Assembly: GCF_005508865.1 (NCBI RefSeq)
Contig: NZ_SCOM01000004.1
Coordinates: 372,001-436,000 of the forward strand
From: Pseudomonas sp. F(2018)
Lineage (GTDB): Bacteria; Pseudomonadota; Gammaproteobacteria; Pseudomonadales; Pseudomonadaceae
DNA length: 64,000 bases
Direction: 5' to 3'
The first letter of the stretch is position 1, and the number at the start of each line of letters is the position of its first letter. A model generated the notes under the pieces. That model did no database searches and was not told where the DNA came from. It saw only the letters and a list, made by a program, of their open reading frames with translations. Of the stretch, positions 1 through 7,233 are shown one piece after another. The position numbers were made by a program, and so were the translations under genes.

Positions 1-456
1 CTGGGCATCGGCCTAATCGTGTCGCAGTCCATCGTTCTGTTCAACGCGCTGAAGTGGCTGGCGGCGGCCTATCTGTTCTACATCGGTATCAAGGCCCTGC
101 GCGCCAAGCCGGCTGCGCCGGGTAGCCTGGAAGTGGCTGCGGAGGATGTCGAGCGTTCGCCGCGCGGCGCCTTCATGACCGGCTTCGTCACCAATGGCCT
201 GAACCCCAAGGCCACGCTGTTCTTCCTCTCGCTGTTCACCGTGGTGATCAACCCGCACACGCCGCTGGCGGTGCAGGCCGGTTACGGCGTGTACCTGGCG
301 TTCGCCACGGCGATCTGGTTCTGCCTGGTGGCCTTGTTGTTCAGCCAGCGCCGGGTGCGCGCCGGTTTCGCCCGCATGGGCCACTGGTTCGACCGGCTGA
401 TGGGCGCGGTGCTGGTGGGGTTGGGGATCAAGCTGGCCTTTACCGAACTGCGTTAA
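1..456 (+). CDS. LysE/RhtB-family amino-acid exporter (5' end missing)
   Basis: The reading frame is open from base 1, so the N-terminus lies outside the window. The visible 151 residues begin LGIGLIVSQS and include hydrophobic segments around KWLAAAYLFYIGIKALRA and the C-terminal AVLVGLGIKLAF. The central motif GFVTNGLNPKATLFFLSLF is typical of LysE/RhtB transporters, which export amino acids such as threonine, homoserine or leucine across the inner membrane. The substrate cannot be read from sequence. A GTG at 19 is only an internal codon. The gene ends 54 bases before the stop of the convergent thiolase gene and shares a bidirectional terminator with it. Confidence 0.85.
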   Translation: MGIGLIVSQSIVLFNALKWLAAAYLFYIGIKALRAKPAAPGSLEVAAEDVERSPRGAFMTGFVTNGLNPKATLFFLSLFTVVINPHTPLAVQAGYGVYLAFATAIWFCLVALLFSQRRVRAGFARMGHWFDRLMGAVLVGLGIKLAFTELR

Positions 457-469
457 TTAGCCGCCCATA

Positions 470-497
470 AAAAAGCCCCGCCTAGGCGGGGCTTTTT
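470..497. terminator. Bidirectional intrinsic terminator
   Basis: A 28-base perfect palindrome, AAAAAGCCCCGCC followed by its complement, has A and T runs at both ends. It lies between the convergent LysE-type and thiolase genes and can terminate both. Confidence 0.9.
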
Positions 498-510
498 CGT
501 TGCGGAGCGC

Positions 511-1686
511 TTACAGCAGCTCGATGGCCACGGCAGTGGCTTCGCCGCCGCCGATGCACAGCGAGGCCACGCCGCGCTTGCCGCCTTTGTTGCGCAGGGC
601 GTTGATCAGGGTAACGATCAGGCGCGAGCCGGTGGAGCCGACCGGGTGGCCCTGGGCGCAGGCGCCGCCGTAGACGTTGACCTTGGCGTGGTCCAGGCCG
701 TGCTCACGCATGGCCAGCATGGTGACCATGGCGAAGGCTTCGTTGATCTCGTACAGGTCGACGCTGTCCTTGCTCCAGCCGGTCTTCTTGAACAGGTTGC
801 TCATGGCGCCGATCGGCGCGATGGTGAACTCGCTCGGGTCCTGGCTCTGGGTGGCGTGGGCGACGATCCTGGCCAGCGGCTTGAGGCCGCGCTTGGCCGC
901 TTCCTCGGCGGTCATGAGCACCAGGGCGCTGGCGCCGTCGGAGATCGAGCTGGCGTTGGCGGCGGTGATGGTGCCGTCCTTGCGGAACGCCGGCTTGAGG
1001 CCGGGGATCTTGTCCAGGTTGGCGGTCAGCGGCTGCTCGTCGTCCTTCACCACCACCTCGCCCTTGCGGCTGGTGACGGTGAACGGGACGATCTCGTTGG
1101 CCAGCTCGCCGCTCTGGATGGCGGCCTGGGCGCGTTTCAGCGACTCGATGGCGTAGGCGTCCATCTCCTCGCGGGTGATGCCGTATTTGTCGGCGGTCTC
1201 CTGGGCGAAGGAGCCCATCAGGCGGCCGGTGCGGGCGTCCTCCAGGCCGTCGAAGAACATGTGGTCCTTGATCTCGCCATGGCCCATGCGCAGGCCGCTG
1301 CGGGCCTTCTCGATGATGTAGGGGGCGTTGGACATGCTCTCCATGCCGCCGGCGACCATCACTTGGTTGCTGCCGGCCTTGAGCGCGTCGAAGGCCTGCA
1401 TCACGGCCTTCATGCCGGAGCCGCACAGCTTGTTGATGGTGGTGCAGCCGGTGGCGGACGGCAGGCCGGCGTTCAGCGAGGCCTGGCGGGCCGGGCCCTG
1501 CTTGAGGCCGGCGGGCAGTACGCAGCCCATGATCACTTCCTGCACATCGGCGGGCTGGATACCGGCACGGGCCACGGCCTCGCGAATGGCGGCGGCCCCC
1601 AGATCCACGGCGGGGATGCTGGACAGGCTGCCCTGGAAGCCACCCATGGGGGTGCGGGCGCCGCTGACGATGACGATATCGGACAT
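511..1686 (-). CDS. Acetyl-CoA C-acetyltransferase (thiolase)
   Basis: The protein has 391 residues, the usual length for biosynthetic or degradative thiolases. It condenses or cleaves acyl-CoA with acetyl-CoA (acetoacetyl-CoA formation or the last step of beta-oxidation) in the cytoplasm. The catalytic set is visible: the nucleophile Cys88 in NKLCGSGMKAV, NEAFA, His347 in GGACAQGHPVGSTGSR and Cys377 in CIGGGEA. The gene diverges from an acyl-CoA synthetase 173 bases away, which suggests a shared role in fatty or branched acyl-CoA metabolism. Thiolase and AMP-ligase genes also lie close together in the PA2553-PA2557 region of P. aeruginosa (from memory). The exact acyl specificity is unknown. 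Confidence 0.95.
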   Translation of the reverse strand: MSDIVIVSGARTPMGGFQGSLSSIPAVDLGAAAIREAVARAGIQPADVQEVIMGCVLPAGLKQGPARQASLNAGLPSATGCTTINKLCGSGMKAVMQAFDALKAGSNQVMVAGGMESMSNAPYIIEKARSGLRMGHGEIKDHMFFDGLEDARTGRLMGSFAQETADKYGITREEMDAYAIESLKRAQAAIQSGELANEIVPFTVTSRKGEVVVKDDEQPLTANLDKIPGLKPAFRKDGTITAANASSISDGASALVLMTAEEAAKRGLKPLARIVAHATQSQDPSEFTIAPIGAMSNLFKKTGWSKDSVDLYEINEAFAMVTMLAMREHGLDHAKVNVYGGACAQGHPVGSTGSRLIVTLINALRNKGGKRGVASLCIGGGEATAVAIELL

Positions 1687-1741
1687 CGGTATTACCTCTG
1701 AAGAGTGAAGCCGGAACGGCAGGTACGAGCCAATTCTACTG

Positions 1742-1769
1742 GGTGACCAAAGATGGCCAAAGAGTCACC
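1742..1769. promoter_or_regulatory. Candidate operator between thiolase and acyl-CoA synthetase
   Basis: The arms GGTGAC and GTCACC flank two copies of CCAAAGA spaced 10 bases apart. An inverted CTTTGG follows at about 1782. The element sits in the 173-base divergent promoter region, where a regulator could control both genes. No known consensus was recognised. Confidence 0.3.
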
Positions 1770-1859
1770 GGCAAAATCATCCTTTGGGTGGATTAAGCCA
1801 GTGGCAGAGCGGTTCTAGATTGTCGACCAACAAAAAACGCAGAACGACAGGTTACCGCC

Positions 1860-3542
1860 ATGCTGCAGACCCGTGTCATCCCCCCGACAGAAAACGCCAA
1901 CCTGGCCCCGCTGCTGATCAAGCGCCTGCTGCTGTCCGGCAGCCGCTACGAGAAGACCCGCGAGATCGTCTACCGCGACCAGCTGCGCTACAGCTACGCC
2001 ACCTTCAACGAGCGCGTGGCGCGCCTGGCCAATGTGCTGAGCGATGCCGGGGTGAAAGCCGGTGATACCGTGGCGGTGATGGACTGGGACAGCCACCGTT
2101 ACCTGGAGTGCATGTTCGCCATCCCGATGATCGGAGCGGTGCTGCACACCATCAACATTCGCCTGTCGGCGGATCAGATCCTCTACACCATGAACCACGC
2201 CGAGGATAAGTTCGTGCTGGTCAACAGCGAGTTCGTGCCGCTGTACAAGGGCATCGAGAACCAGCTGACCACGGTGGAGAAGACCATTCTGCTCACCGAT
2301 GGCGCCGAGAAGACCGCCGAGCTGCCCAACCTGGTGGGCGAGTACGAGAATCTGCTGGCTGCTGCCAGTCCGAAGTACGACTTCCAGGACTTCGACGAGA
2401 ACTCGGTGGCTACCACCTTCTACACCACCGGCACCACCGGTAACCCCAAGGGCGTGTACTTCACCCATCGCCAGCTGGTGCTGCACACCCTGGCCGAGGC
2501 CAGCGTGCTAGGCAGCGTGGATAGCGTGCGCCTGCTGGGTACCAATGACGTGTACATGCCGATCACGCCGATGTTCCATGTGCACGCCTGGGGCATTCCC
2601 TACGCGGCCACCATGCTTGGCATCAAGCAGGTCTATCCGGGGCGCTACGATCCCGAGCTGCTGGTGCAGCTGTGGCGGAAGGAGAAGGTCACCTTCTCCC
2701 ACTGCGTGCCGACCATCCTGCAGATGGTGCTCAACGCCAAGGCGGGGCAGGGCCAGGACTTTGGCGGCTGGAAGATCATCATCGGCGGCAGCGCACTCAA
2801 CCGCGCCCTGTACGAGGCGGCCAAGGCGCGTGGCATCCAGCTCACCGCGGCTTATGGCATGTCCGAGACCTGCCCGCTGATCTCCTGCGCCCACATCAAC
2901 GAAGAGCTCAAGGCCGGCAGCGAGAGCGAGCAGATCACCTACCGCATCAAGGCCGGCGTGCCGGTGCCGCTGGTGGAGACCGCGCTGATGGGGCCCGACG
3001 GCCAGCTGCTTCCGGCGGACGGCGAGACTCAGGGCGAGCTGGTGCTACGCGCTCCCTGGCTGACCATGGGCTACTTCAACGAGCCGCAGAAGAGCGCAGA
3101 GCTGTGGGAGCACGGCTGGCTGCACACCGGTGACGTCGCCACCTTGGATGATCTCGGTTACATCGATATCCGCGACCGTATCAAGGACGTGATCAAGACC
3201 GGCGGCGAGTGGCTGTCGTCCCTGGAGCTGGAGGATCTGATCAGCCGTCATCCGGCTGTGCGCGAAGTCGCGGTGGTCGGCGTTCCCGATCCGCAGTGGG
3301 GCGAGCGCCCCTTCGCCCTACTGGTGCTGCGCGAGGGCCAGAGCCTGGATGCCAAGGGCCTCAAGGAACACCTTAAACCGTTCGTGGAACAGGGCTGCAT
3401 CAATAAGTGGGCGATACCCAGTCAGATCGCACTTGTTACCGATATTCCCAAAACCAGTGTGGGTAAGCTGGATAAGAAGCGAATTCGTCTTGATATCGCT
3501 CAGTGGCAAGCAGCAGGAAGTGCCTTTTTATCCACGCTATGA
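1860..3542 (+). CDS. AMP-dependent fatty acyl-CoA synthetase
   Basis: The 560-residue protein is an ANL-superfamily ligase that activates a fatty acid with ATP and CoA to acyl-CoA plus AMP. Visible motifs in order are the P-loop-like YTTGTTGNPKGV (about residue 188), the YGMSETCPL A5 motif (about 335), GWLHTGDVATLDDLGY with the hinge region IRDRIKD (about 420-445), and the C-terminal lysine context TSVGKLDKKRIR. The full family length is present. The last part of the gene (about 3360-3540) is more AT-rich than the rest. It diverges from a thiolase and precedes the DUF1302/DUF1329 module by 218 bases. The chain-length preference is not determinable, but medium-to-long-chain ligases of this type are common in Pseudomonas. 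Confidence 0.93.
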   Translation: MLQTRVIPPTENANLAPLLIKRLLLSGSRYEKTREIVYRDQLRYSYATFNERVARLANVLSDAGVKAGDTVAVMDWDSHRYLECMFAIPMIGAVLHTINIRLSADQILYTMNHAEDKFVLVNSEFVPLYKGIENQLTTVEKTILLTDGAEKTAELPNLVGEYENLLAAASPKYDFQDFDENSVATTFYTTGTTGNPKGVYFTHRQLVLHTLAEASVLGSVDSVRLLGTNDVYMPITPMFHVHAWGIPYAATMLGIKQVYPGRYDPELLVQLWRKEKVTFSHCVPTILQMVLNAKAGQGQDFGGWKIIIGGSALNRALYEAAKARGIQLTAAYGMSETCPLISCAHINEELKAGSESEQITYRIKAGVPVPLVETALMGPDGQLLPADGETQGELVLRAPWLTMGYFNEPQKSAELWEHGWLHTGDVATLDDLGYIDIRDRIKDVIKTGGEWLSSLELEDLISRHPAVREVAVVGVPDPQWGERPFALLVLREGQSLDAKGLKEHLKPFVEQGCINKWAIPSQIALVTDIPKTSVGKLDKKRIRLDIAQWQAAGSAFLSTL

Positions 3543-3685
3543 GGCGTTTTGAGTGAGATGTCGGCAAAAAGGGCTGACTTAAAACGAGCGTTTGGCTTGT
3601 AAATTGCTGTTGCAGGGCGATGCCGGCGTGGTGGGGAGTTTGTGACCCGCCGGTCTAGAGGGGTTGGGGGCTGGAAATCACACTT

Positions 3686-3721
3686 TAGGGGGATCAAGCC
3701 TAGGGGGGTGGTAGCTATAGT
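3686..3721 (+). promoter_or_regulatory. Candidate activator-dependent promoter of the first DUF1302 gene
   Basis: TAGGGGG occurs at 3686 and again at 3701, a period of 15 bases. It is followed by a good sigma70 -10 hexamer, TATAGT, at 3716-3721, with no convincing -35. G-rich repeats overlapping the -35 position resemble the placement of MalT boxes (GGGGAKGAGG). The MalT/AlkS-type regulator of this cluster at 7234 is a plausible binder; this is inference. The rest of the 3543-3760 gap shows nothing clear. Confidence 0.35.
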
Positions 3722-3760
3722 CCGCGGCATCCATAACAAAAAACACATGGAGTAGCGTCG

Positions 3761-5704
3761 ATGACAATCAATAAACCTTTCTGGCGTATGGCCAAGCTGC
3801 CTCTGGCAGTGAGCCTCGCTTCCACCCTCGCCGCCCCAGCATTCGGCGTCACGTTCAATATCGGTGAGATCGAAGGTCAGCTCGACTCTTCTCTGTCTGT
3901 CGGTGCTAGCTGGTCGGTTGAGGGCGCAGACCCAGACCTGATCGGTTTTAACAACGGTGGTGATGGACTTTCCCAGACCTCCGATGACAGTCATATGAAT
4001 TTCAAGAAAGGTGAAACTTTCTCGAAGATCTTCAAGGGCATCCACGATCTCGAATTGAAGTACGGCGATACCGGCGTATTTGTCCGCGGCAAGTACTGGT
4101 ATGACTTCGAGCTGAAGGACGAGAGCCGCCTGTTCAAGGATATCGATGACTCGAACCGCAAGCAGGGCGCTCAGGCTTCCGGCGCCGAGATCCTCGATGC
4201 CTTTGTTTATCACAACTATGCGATTGCCGATCAGCCGGGCTCGGTACGCTTAGGTAAACAAGTGGTGAGCTGGGGTGAAAGCACCTTCATTCAGAACAGC
4301 ATCAACTCGATCAACCCCGTGGATGTCTCTGCGTTCCGTCGTCCGGGCGCCGAGGTTAAAGAAGGCCTGATTCCGGTCAACATGTTCTATGTCTCGCAGA
4401 GCTTGACCGACAATCTCTCTGCTGAAGCCTTCTATCAGCTGGAATGGGATCAGACCGTAGCTGACAATTGTGGCACTTTCTTTGCGCAACCCGACATCGT
4501 TGCCGATGGTTGCGACGACAACTTGCGTGTGCTTCGTCAACGTTCGAGTTTTACTGCTGGTCAGTTAGCGTTGCTGCAAGGGCTCGGAGTTGATGTAAAC
4601 CAAGAGGGCGTATTAGTCCCGCGTGGTGGGGATCGAGATGCACGTGACGGCGGCCAGTGGGGCGCCAACCTGCGCTATTTCTTCGAGCCGCTGGATACTG
4701 AATTCGGTGCGTATTTCATTAACTATCACAGCCGCACGCCGAATTTTAGTGCCACCGGTGCAGCGCCTGCCTTCTATAACGCCGCTACTATTCCTGGTTT
4801 CCCGGCTAGTGCTGCTTTTGCGCCGCTGCGTGTGGCTGGCAATTCGCAATATTTCATGGAATATCCGGAAGATATCCGTCTTTACGGTCTGAGTTTCTCC
4901 ACTACTCTGCCCACTGGCACTGCTTGGGCTGGGGAGCTGAGCTACCGTCCTAACGCACCTGTACAGCTCAATACAACTGATGTGCTGTATGCAGGCCTGA
5001 AGCCACTTGGTAATGCTGCTTACAACCCACTTGCTGCACCTATTTTTGCAGCGCAAGGTATCGGTAATATTTCGGTTCTTAATGGTACTCCCGGCCAAGA
5101 TCTTCATGGCTACCGTCGTAAAGAGATAACGCAGTTCCAGACCACGCTTACCCACTTCTTCGATCAGGTGATGGGGGCCAGCCGCCTAACATTAGTAGGC
5201 GAAGTTGGTGTCGTGCATGTAGGTGGTTTGGAAAGTACAAGCGAGGCTCGCTATGGACGTGATCCCATCTACGGACCGGGGCCGCTGCCTGGCACCTACG
5301 ACTCAAATGGAGCTGCTCCAGGAGGTGTACTCGCCGCGTGTACCGGTTTGAACGTCTCCACTCTGGGTGGTAACCCGAATGCAGAAAATGCCAGCAAGTA
5401 TTGCGAAGACGATGGTTTTGTAACTACTACCGCCTGGGGCTATCGCGCTCGTGCTATCTGGGATTACCCGGATGTGTTTGCTGGCGTGAACCTGCGCCCG
5501 AGTGTTGCGTGGTCGCATGATGTGAACGGTTATGGTCCGAATGGCTTGTTCACCGAAGGTGCTAAGGCTGTGAGCTTGGGCCTCGAAGCCGAGTACCAGA
5601 ACACCTACACGGCCAACCTGTCCTACACCGATTTCTTCGGTGGCGAGTACAACACCTTGATTGACCGCGACTTCGTAGCCTTTAGCGTCGGCGCCAGCTT
5701 CTAA
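3761..5704 (+). CDS. DUF1302 family outer-membrane protein, copy 1
   Basis: The protein has 647 residues and a signal peptide of about 29 residues ending near LAAPAFG. The DUF1302 start VTFNIGEIEGQLDSSLSVG follows. The N-terminal half (to about residue 235) has the conserved blocks ETFSKIFKGIHDLELKYGD, RLGKQVVSWGESTF and EGLIPVNMFYVSQSL. The C-terminus ends in an aromatic residue (SVGASF), as expected for an outer-membrane beta-barrel. The family has no established function; members often sit with DUF1329 genes and lipid or steroid degradation genes. A GGAG Shine-Dalgarno precedes the ATG. The middle (about 4480-5400) is clearly more AT-rich than the ends, suggesting divergent surface loops or a recombined segment. 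The N-terminal half closely matches the copy at 38620. Confidence 0.9.
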   Translation: MTINKPFWRMAKLPLAVSLASTLAAPAFGVTFNIGEIEGQLDSSLSVGASWSVEGADPDLIGFNNGGDGLSQTSDDSHMNFKKGETFSKIFKGIHDLELKYGDTGVFVRGKYWYDFELKDESRLFKDIDDSNRKQGAQASGAEILDAFVYHNYAIADQPGSVRLGKQVVSWGESTFIQNSINSINPVDVSAFRRPGAEVKEGLIPVNMFYVSQSLTDNLSAEAFYQLEWDQTVADNCGTFFAQPDIVADGCDDNLRVLRQRSSFTAGQLALLQGLGVDVNQEGVLVPRGGDRDARDGGQWGANLRYFFEPLDTEFGAYFINYHSRTPNFSATGAAPAFYNAATIPGFPASAAFAPLRVAGNSQYFMEYPEDIRLYGLSFSTTLPTGTAWAGELSYRPNAPVQLNTTDVLYAGLKPLGNAAYNPLAAPIFAAQGIGNISVLNGTPGQDLHGYRRKEITQFQTTLTHFFDQVMGASRLTLVGEVGVVHVGGLESTSEARYGRDPIYGPGPLPGTYDSNGAAPGGVLAACTGLNVSTLGGNPNAENASKYCEDDGFVTTTAWGYRARAIWDYPDVFAGVNLRPSVAWSHDVNGYGPNGLFTEGAKAVSLGLEAEYQNTYTANLSYTDFFGGEYNTLIDRDFVAFSVGASF

Positions 5705-5730
5705 GCGACCAGGATCCTTTGAGGAAACAC

Positions 5731-7104
5731 ATGCAAATGAAAACAACAAAGTACATGCTGCAATCCGGTGTCCTGGCTCTTTCCATGCTGGCCACCAGCG
5801 TAATGGCTGCTGTTTCTGCCGATGAAGCTGCCAAGCTCGGCACCACCCTGACTCCGCTGGGCGCCGAGAAGGCCGGTAATGCCGATGGTTCCATTCCCGA
5901 GTGGACCGGTGGTCTGCCGCAGAACGCCGGCAGTGCCGATGGTCGCGGCTTCCTGTCCGATCCCTTCGCCAGTGAACAGCCGCTGTTCACCATCACTGCG
6001 CAGAATGTCGATCAGTACAAGGACAAGCTGACCCCCGGTCAGCAGGCCATGTTCAAGCGCTACCCGGACAGCTTCAAGATCCCGGTGTACCCGACCCATC
6101 GTTCCGCAACTGCACCGCAGAGCGTGCTGGACGACGTGAAGGCCAACGCCACCACCACCAAGCTGGTCGAGGGCGGTAACGGTCTGGAAGGCTTCAAGAC
6201 CGCTTATCCCTTCCCGATCCCGCAGAACGGCCTGGAAGCGATCTGGAACCAGATCACCCGCTATCGCGGTGGCAGCGTGCGTCGTCTGGTGACCCAGGCT
6301 ACTCCGCAGGCCAACGGTTCCTACAGCCTGGTTTACTTCCAGGATGAGTTCACCTTCCCGACCAGCCTGACCGACTACGATCCGAGCAAGCCGAGCAACA
6401 TCCTGTTCTACTTCAAGCAGCGCGTAACCGCTCCGGCTCGTCTGGCCGGTAACGTTCTGCTGGTCCACGAGACCCTGAACCAGGTGAAGGAGCCGCGTCT
6501 GGCCTGGCTGTACAATGCCGGTCAGCGCCGCGTGCGCCGCGCTCCGCAGGTGTCCTATGACGGTCCAGGTACCGCCGCCGACGGTCTGCGTACTTCCGAC
6601 AACTTCGACATGTACAACGGTGCTCCTGACCGTTACGACTGGAAGCTGAACGGCAAGAAGGAGATCTACATTCCGTACAACTCCTACAAGCTGGACTCGC
6701 CGAAGCTGAAGTACGCCGACATCATCAAGGCCGGCCACCTGAACCCGGAGCACACTCGCTACGAGCTGCACCGCGTCTGGCACGTGACCGGTACCCTGAA
6801 GGCCGGCGAGCGTCACATCTACGCCAAGCGTGATGTGTTCATCGACGAGGACAGCTGGCAGGCCGCGGTCATCGACCATTACGACGGTCGTGGCGCCCTG
6901 TGGCGTGTCGCCGAGGCTCATTCCCAGTACTACTACGACAAGCAAGTGCCGTGGTACACCGTGGAAACCCTGCACGACATCATCTCCGGTCGCTACCTGG
7001 CCCTGGGCATGAAGAACGAGGAGAAACAGTCCTACGACTTCAACTACAAGGCCGCTACCACCGATTACACCCCGGCAGCTCTGCGTCAGGCCGGCGTGCG
7101 TTAA
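5731..7104 (+). CDS. DUF1329 periplasmic protein, copy 1
   Basis: The protein has 457 residues from ATG 5731, which follows the Shine-Dalgarno GAGG at 5721; an in-frame TTG at 5719 lies upstream of and overlaps that site. The signal peptide ends near ATSVMA, followed by the mature N-terminus AVSADEAAKLGTTLTPLG. DUF1329 proteins are annotated as LolA/LolB-like, so they may bind hydrophobic or lipid ligands in the periplasm; no reaction is established. The typical blocks PEWTGG, AWLYNAGQRRVRRAP and ELHRVWHVTGTLKAGERH are present. It starts 26 bases after the DUF1302 gene and is almost certainly co-transcribed with it. It is very similar to the copy at 37220. Confidence 0.9.
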   Translation: MQMKTTKYMLQSGVLALSMLATSVMAAVSADEAAKLGTTLTPLGAEKAGNADGSIPEWTGGLPQNAGSADGRGFLSDPFASEQPLFTITAQNVDQYKDKLTPGQQAMFKRYPDSFKIPVYPTHRSATAPQSVLDDVKANATTTKLVEGGNGLEGFKTAYPFPIPQNGLEAIWNQITRYRGGSVRRLVTQATPQANGSYSLVYFQDEFTFPTSLTDYDPSKPSNILFYFKQRVTAPARLAGNVLLVHETLNQVKEPRLAWLYNAGQRRVRRAPQVSYDGPGTAADGLRTSDNFDMYNGAPDRYDWKLNGKKEIYIPYNSYKLDSPKLKYADIIKAGHLNPEHTRYELHRVWHVTGTLKAGERHIYAKRDVFIDEDSWQAAVIDHYDGRGALWRVAEAHSQYYYDKQVPWYTVETLHDIISGRYLALGMKNEEKQSYDFNYKAATTDYTPAALRQAGVR

Positions 7105-7121
7105 TCCTCGCTCCACCCCTG

Positions 7122-7148
7122 AAAAAGCCGGCCTTGCGCCGGCTTTTT
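7122..7148 (+). terminator. Intrinsic terminator after DUF1329 copy 1
   Basis: The stem GCCGGC/GCCGGC with a 5-base loop is flanked by A5 and T5 runs. It separates the DUF1302-DUF1329 transcript from the LuxR-type regulator downstream. Confidence 0.88.
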
Positions 7149-7233
7149 CTTTTCTGACGGACCGGCTGGGCTTCAAATGCACGGCGCAAGGGGATAGGCT
7201 GCGGGCATTTCACGTCCAGCCCAGACCGCCCTT

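Noticed and set aside
646..1701. Long open frame of 351 codons antisense to the thiolase
   Set aside because: It lies fully opposite a thiolase with all catalytic residues. Its translation is low-complexity Ala/Gly/His/Val-rich, as expected for a high-GC shadow frame.
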